NCBI GenBank assembly: GCA_022113835.1
Contig: JAILWY010000022.1
Coordinates: 2,914,001 to 2,978,000 of the forward strand
Direction: 5' to 3'
DNA length: 64,000 bases
Source of the DNA: Atopsyche davidsoni
Lineage: Eukaryota; Arthropoda; Insecta; Trichoptera; Hydrobiosidae
This document shows, piece after piece, positions 60,860-64,000 of the stretch. The notes under the pieces are model-generated. The model saw only the letters and a list, made by a program, of their open reading frames with translations, made no database searches and had not been told where the DNA came from. Numbering within the stretch: the stretch's first letter is position 1; every line of letters begins with the position of its first letter. The position numbers were made by a program, and so were the translations under genes.

Positions 60860-62548
60860 TTTAATTGTAATTTAATTTAAATTAAATCAATTTTATTCCC
60901 CTGAAGATGCATCTTTTGATATATACATTTTAATAAATAATATGGATACTATATTATTATGTGGCGTGAGGCGAGTTCAAAATCAGTGCGAGCGGTTTTT
61001 TTTCACTGCCTATAAAAATGCAAAAAAATCAAATCAATTCATATTTTTTATATTTTATTTAAATAAGCACAGTGCTGTGTGTGTTTTTATTAATATTTCA
61101 GGGCAAATATGGTTTATTGCTAGTGTGTACCGCACGCCACTGCTTCCAAGACCGGAAGTTCTCCTCAGAGTTTCGAGTAAAAATACATCACACATGTTGC
61201 GTTACGCTTGTATAGCGACCGCCAAGGCGTCTTTATAAACAGATTATACTGATTTTTAAGTAGGCAGTTGTTTGCCAGATCTTCCGGTTTTATGAATGGC
61301 GGATACAAACAAGCCATTAAGCTTATAACAGTACGCAGAAATGAAAAATTCTACTGCGAAACGCGAGTTCGATCAGGAACGAACGCACAGTAATTTTTTC
61401 ATGTGCATGTACCTTTATAGGAATACTTTTTTGGGGGTGTTGAAAACCTTCAAATGTTTCAGAATAAAAGGAGTATTTTTTACTACAGTAATATTGTATC
61501 TCCACTGAAACTTTTCAATAATAAGTATACAAAGTGAAGAAATGTTCAAAATCGGGCGTAGAGTATACGCACTTGTAAAACTGTTATACTAGGTACGCAA
61601 CGAAATATTAAGGTTTTAAACATACGATTAACGACACATGTAGTCGACATACATGTCTAAACTTATGTTTTTATTATAGCTTACACATTTGTTAGCAATA
61701 AATAATCATAATACCAACACGTATCCCAACGCAGTAATATTTTGTCTAACAATGAAAATGTCAAGTTTTGTGCCAAAAAAACAACATTTTCTGCTCTAAC
61801 TTGCTATTAATAAAAAGACTACTATTCGTCTACGCACTTAGCTGAACACAACCGCAACCACCTGTAAATGCTTGCCTATTTTGCGGCCTTATACGTCTGT
61901 AGGATTAAATACTTGTTGTTCTTGAATTATCCGAGCATGTCTCCGACTAATAGAGTTTGGATATAAAAAAACGAGGTAGTATAAAATAATTTTGAGAGTT
62001 GCTATATATAACATATTTTATCATCTTGAAATGCTCTTTCTGTGCATGGAAACCTGAAGATATCTTGTATTCTTCCCAAACTCATATATTAATAAATATC
62101 TATCCAAAAGCGGTGCATAATATCTTATGTTTAAATTAAACAAATAGTTAAAAAACGTATTAAAATTCATGTAAAAACTGAGTAACTCTCTTTGATACAT
62201 ATTAAAATATTTTTTGGGTTTAAAAATATTTTGTTAGGTACTCTGTGAGTCAGCGACTCTCAACCCAAGGTACGCGTGTTTTTATAGATATTAATGATAC
62301 GTAGGATAGCAGTAAAAGTATACAGTATAGGAAAGGTTGTCTAATGTACACTTCCGGTATACGAATGTAAATTTGAGGGTAAAGGGTTGACTAAAACACA
62401 AACGCCATAACTAAATGCTTAATAAAAGCAGTACTCTCTATGAGATTTAATTTATTAATATAATTTATTATATAATCAATGAGGATTCCGTGTTTCAGGG
62501 ACGTGCCATTTTCATAAAAAATATTTTTTTAAACGCTTGTCAATCAAT
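60860..62548. other. Non-coding intergenic stretch
   Basis: It includes GTGGCGTGAGGCGAGTTCAA near 60961, a diverged echo of sequence near 26150. No gene is supported between the putative promoter at 58.9 kb and the terminal exon at 62.58 kb. Confidence 0.45.
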
Positions 62549-62554
62549 TTTATT
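62549..62554 (-). terminator. Poly(A) signal AATAAA
   Basis: On the minus strand AATAAA lies 25 bases after the TAA stop at 62581-62579, within GAAAAATAAAATTG. It fits a compact 3' UTR for the terminal exon. Confidence 0.45.
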
Positions 62555-62578
62555 TTTCAAAATGGTGTTTTCAATCGT

Positions 62579-62814
62579 TTAAAATCCGTCTTCAGACGAT
62601 TCCGTATCCTGACAATGTTTACGAACGATTTGTTGCAGTGTACTTTCACCCTGAAATATAAAACCTTCCGGCTGCCGATCGACAAGGATTGATGGCATAC
62701 GAGAGGGGTTGGGGGATGATGACACCCCATCCCCAAAGCCTGAGGCATTCATATCTGATTTCGGCATCGAATTAATGACATGCTTCGATGATGGTTTTGG
62801 AAATACGTTCTGAT
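62579..62814 (-). CDS. Terminal coding exon of an unrecognised protein
   Basis: The minus strand is open from an acceptor-like TATTGATTATCAG (AG at 62816-62815) to TAA at 62581-62579. It encodes about 77 residues: QNVFPKPSSKHVINS, then MPKSDMNASGFGDGVSSSPN, PSRMPSILVDRQPEGFIFQG, ESTLQQIVRKHCQDTESSED and GF. Composition is near 46% G+C against about 30% around it, amino acids are balanced, and the end is acidic and serine-rich. The middle is proline/serine-rich and probably disordered. A 62-residue protein starting at ATG 62767 is possible, but the open frame continues upstream of it, so a last exon is more likely. The other minus-strand frame over the same bases is a shadow. No domain is recognised. 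Earlier exons would lie beyond 62.8 kb and were not found before the window ends. Confidence 0.5.
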
Positions 62815-62829
62815 CTGATAATCAATATA

Positions 62830-63400
62830 CGAAGGTATATTCGAGCTAATATAAAGTTGGTGCTGATTTTTTTTTTACTATTTAAATTTATAATGATACA
62901 AGTACCTGTGTATTTTGTCTTCACTTTGAGTTTATTAAAATTATTTGCATTACTAGTTTTGACCCAATACACTGGGTCATCATATAATGAGACAAAAATA
63001 CTAGTTGAATTGCTTAAGTGAGTATTTTTTTATGAACCAAGACGTGAATAAAACCGACGTTATGACTTCCATCAAACCTACATAAATAACTAAGTAATTA
63101 GATCAAGTGTGAAACCTTCTTTTTTATAGTTTTCAGTATATAATATAAAACAAGTCATTAATATCAAACACAGCTAATTAAAATTATAATTTGTTATTGC
63201 GTTGATCACGTCACAAATGAGAAAGCTTTACAGAAAAAACTTCGGACGATGGTTATAAAAGCGAAAGGTATTCTATTTGGGCCATATTTATAAAATAGCC
63301 TTCTGCAACTAATATGCATGGGGAAAAAAATTTACAGTATAGAAGAACTAGATAGAAACACTGGATAGATATATGTTCAATAAAAGCCCCTTTTGAGAAG
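62830..63400. other. A+T-rich stretch, presumably intronic to the unknown gene
   Basis: No further coding exon recognised on the minus strand. Confidence 0.4.
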
Positions 63401-63403
63401 AGG

Positions 63404-63431
<28 letters not shown>
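63404..63431. repeat. (TA)n microsatellite
   Basis: About 14 TA units. Confidence 0.85.
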
Positions 63432-63434
<3 letters not shown>

Positions 63435-64000
63435 TATACTATCTTCAGACTTCTTCAAAGGTAATAGGACTCAAATCGCAATCTTCTAGGCATTGAACTA
63501 TTCATATTAAACTCTGTTTTCTAAGAATTTATTTACCATATTTGCTAAGCAATCCAGAAAGTCGCGGCAAAGTACAAGAGAATAAGCCAAGAATAATGAT
63601 TTTCGGAGTTTTACATCTCTCTGAAGGGTTCCCTGAAAACACGACTGCATGCCTGTCAGACAATAAACTTTAATGCAAGTATTAATGCAGTTTTCAGATA
63701 TTTTGCGAGTGCTGCATTCTCGTCTCCGTTCTGAAAACTTTCCTGAAAAATTGCTTTCTACATTTTCCCAAATTTTGCATAAATCCTTTTTTTGAACACA
63801 GGTTTCAAATGAAAATTTTAAGGCTACATATAAGTTTACATATTTATTCTACAAACTCATAAAACTCACGAATTTGCATAAGATATATTTTTTTGTGTTT
63901 TCAGTCTCAATTTTTGGCAATTAACAAACGTTTTGCAAAGTTTTAGTCTAATTATAAATCGATTATGAAAAAAATCTTATCAGAATAATATATGTGACCG
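63432..64000. other. Non-coding stretch to window end
   Basis: Several CCTGAAAA words (about 63651 and 63743). No gene recognised. Confidence 0.45.

Noticed and set aside
1..64000. tRNA, rRNA or CRISPR array
   Set aside because: No complete cloverleaf, no rRNA landmarks and no regularly spaced direct repeats were seen. The window is eukaryotic.

Overview
The window is about 70% A+T nuclear DNA from an insect or other arthropod. It holds one recognisable host gene, an allatotropin/orexin-type neuropeptide receptor. It also carries relics of Helitron, mariner (two types), hAT and possibly Penelope-like elements, plus non-autonomous elements with terminal inverted repeats. Order-level taxonomy cannot be read from the sequence. 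The receptor family is missing from Drosophila, which argues against a drosophilid.

Layout. (1) 1-5813, minus strand: the first coding exon of the receptor (4764-5699) with its 5' leader (to 5813). It ends at a canonical donor, and the later exons lie beyond base 1. (2) 5816-58445: more than 50 kb with no convincing host coding exon. I read most of it as a giant first intron or upstream region of the receptor gene. It has two classes of content. One is transposon debris: a Helitron at 7.4-8.5 kb, TTAA-bounded elements at 3.8 and 16.6 kb, TIR elements at 19.2, 21.3, 36.6 and 43.5 kb, mariners at 24.7 and 49.6 kb, a mariner nested in a hAT inside a duplicated segment at 39 kb, and a short repeat family in at least ten places. 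The other is islands of higher G+C and dense factor-site-like words that look like enhancers, at about 2.2, 16.0, 24.1, 26.0, 32.4, 46.2 and 47.9 kb. (3) 58446-58902, minus strand: an Inr plus DPE core promoter with textbook spacing, followed 457 bases later by a strong 5' splice site. This is a candidate promoter and leader exon for the receptor. (4) 62549-62814, minus strand: a coding-looking terminal exon of an unrecognised gene with a stop codon and poly(A) signal, the next gene upstream in the same orientation.

If this reading is right, two minus-strand genes are in tandem. The unknown gene ends near 62.5 kb, about 3.6 kb of spacer follows, then the receptor starts at 58.9 kb, splices over about 52.6 kb into the exon at 5813, and leaves the window. 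The link between promoter and receptor exon is inference.

The features most worth following up are a 136-bp palindrome with perfect 49-bp arms (30987-31122), the nested hAT/mariner insertion with a datable empty-site copy, the unknown terminal exon, the E-box cluster near 16 kb, and a roughly tenfold excess of the heptamer CCTGAAA/TTTCAGG. No tRNA, rRNA or CRISPR array was seen.
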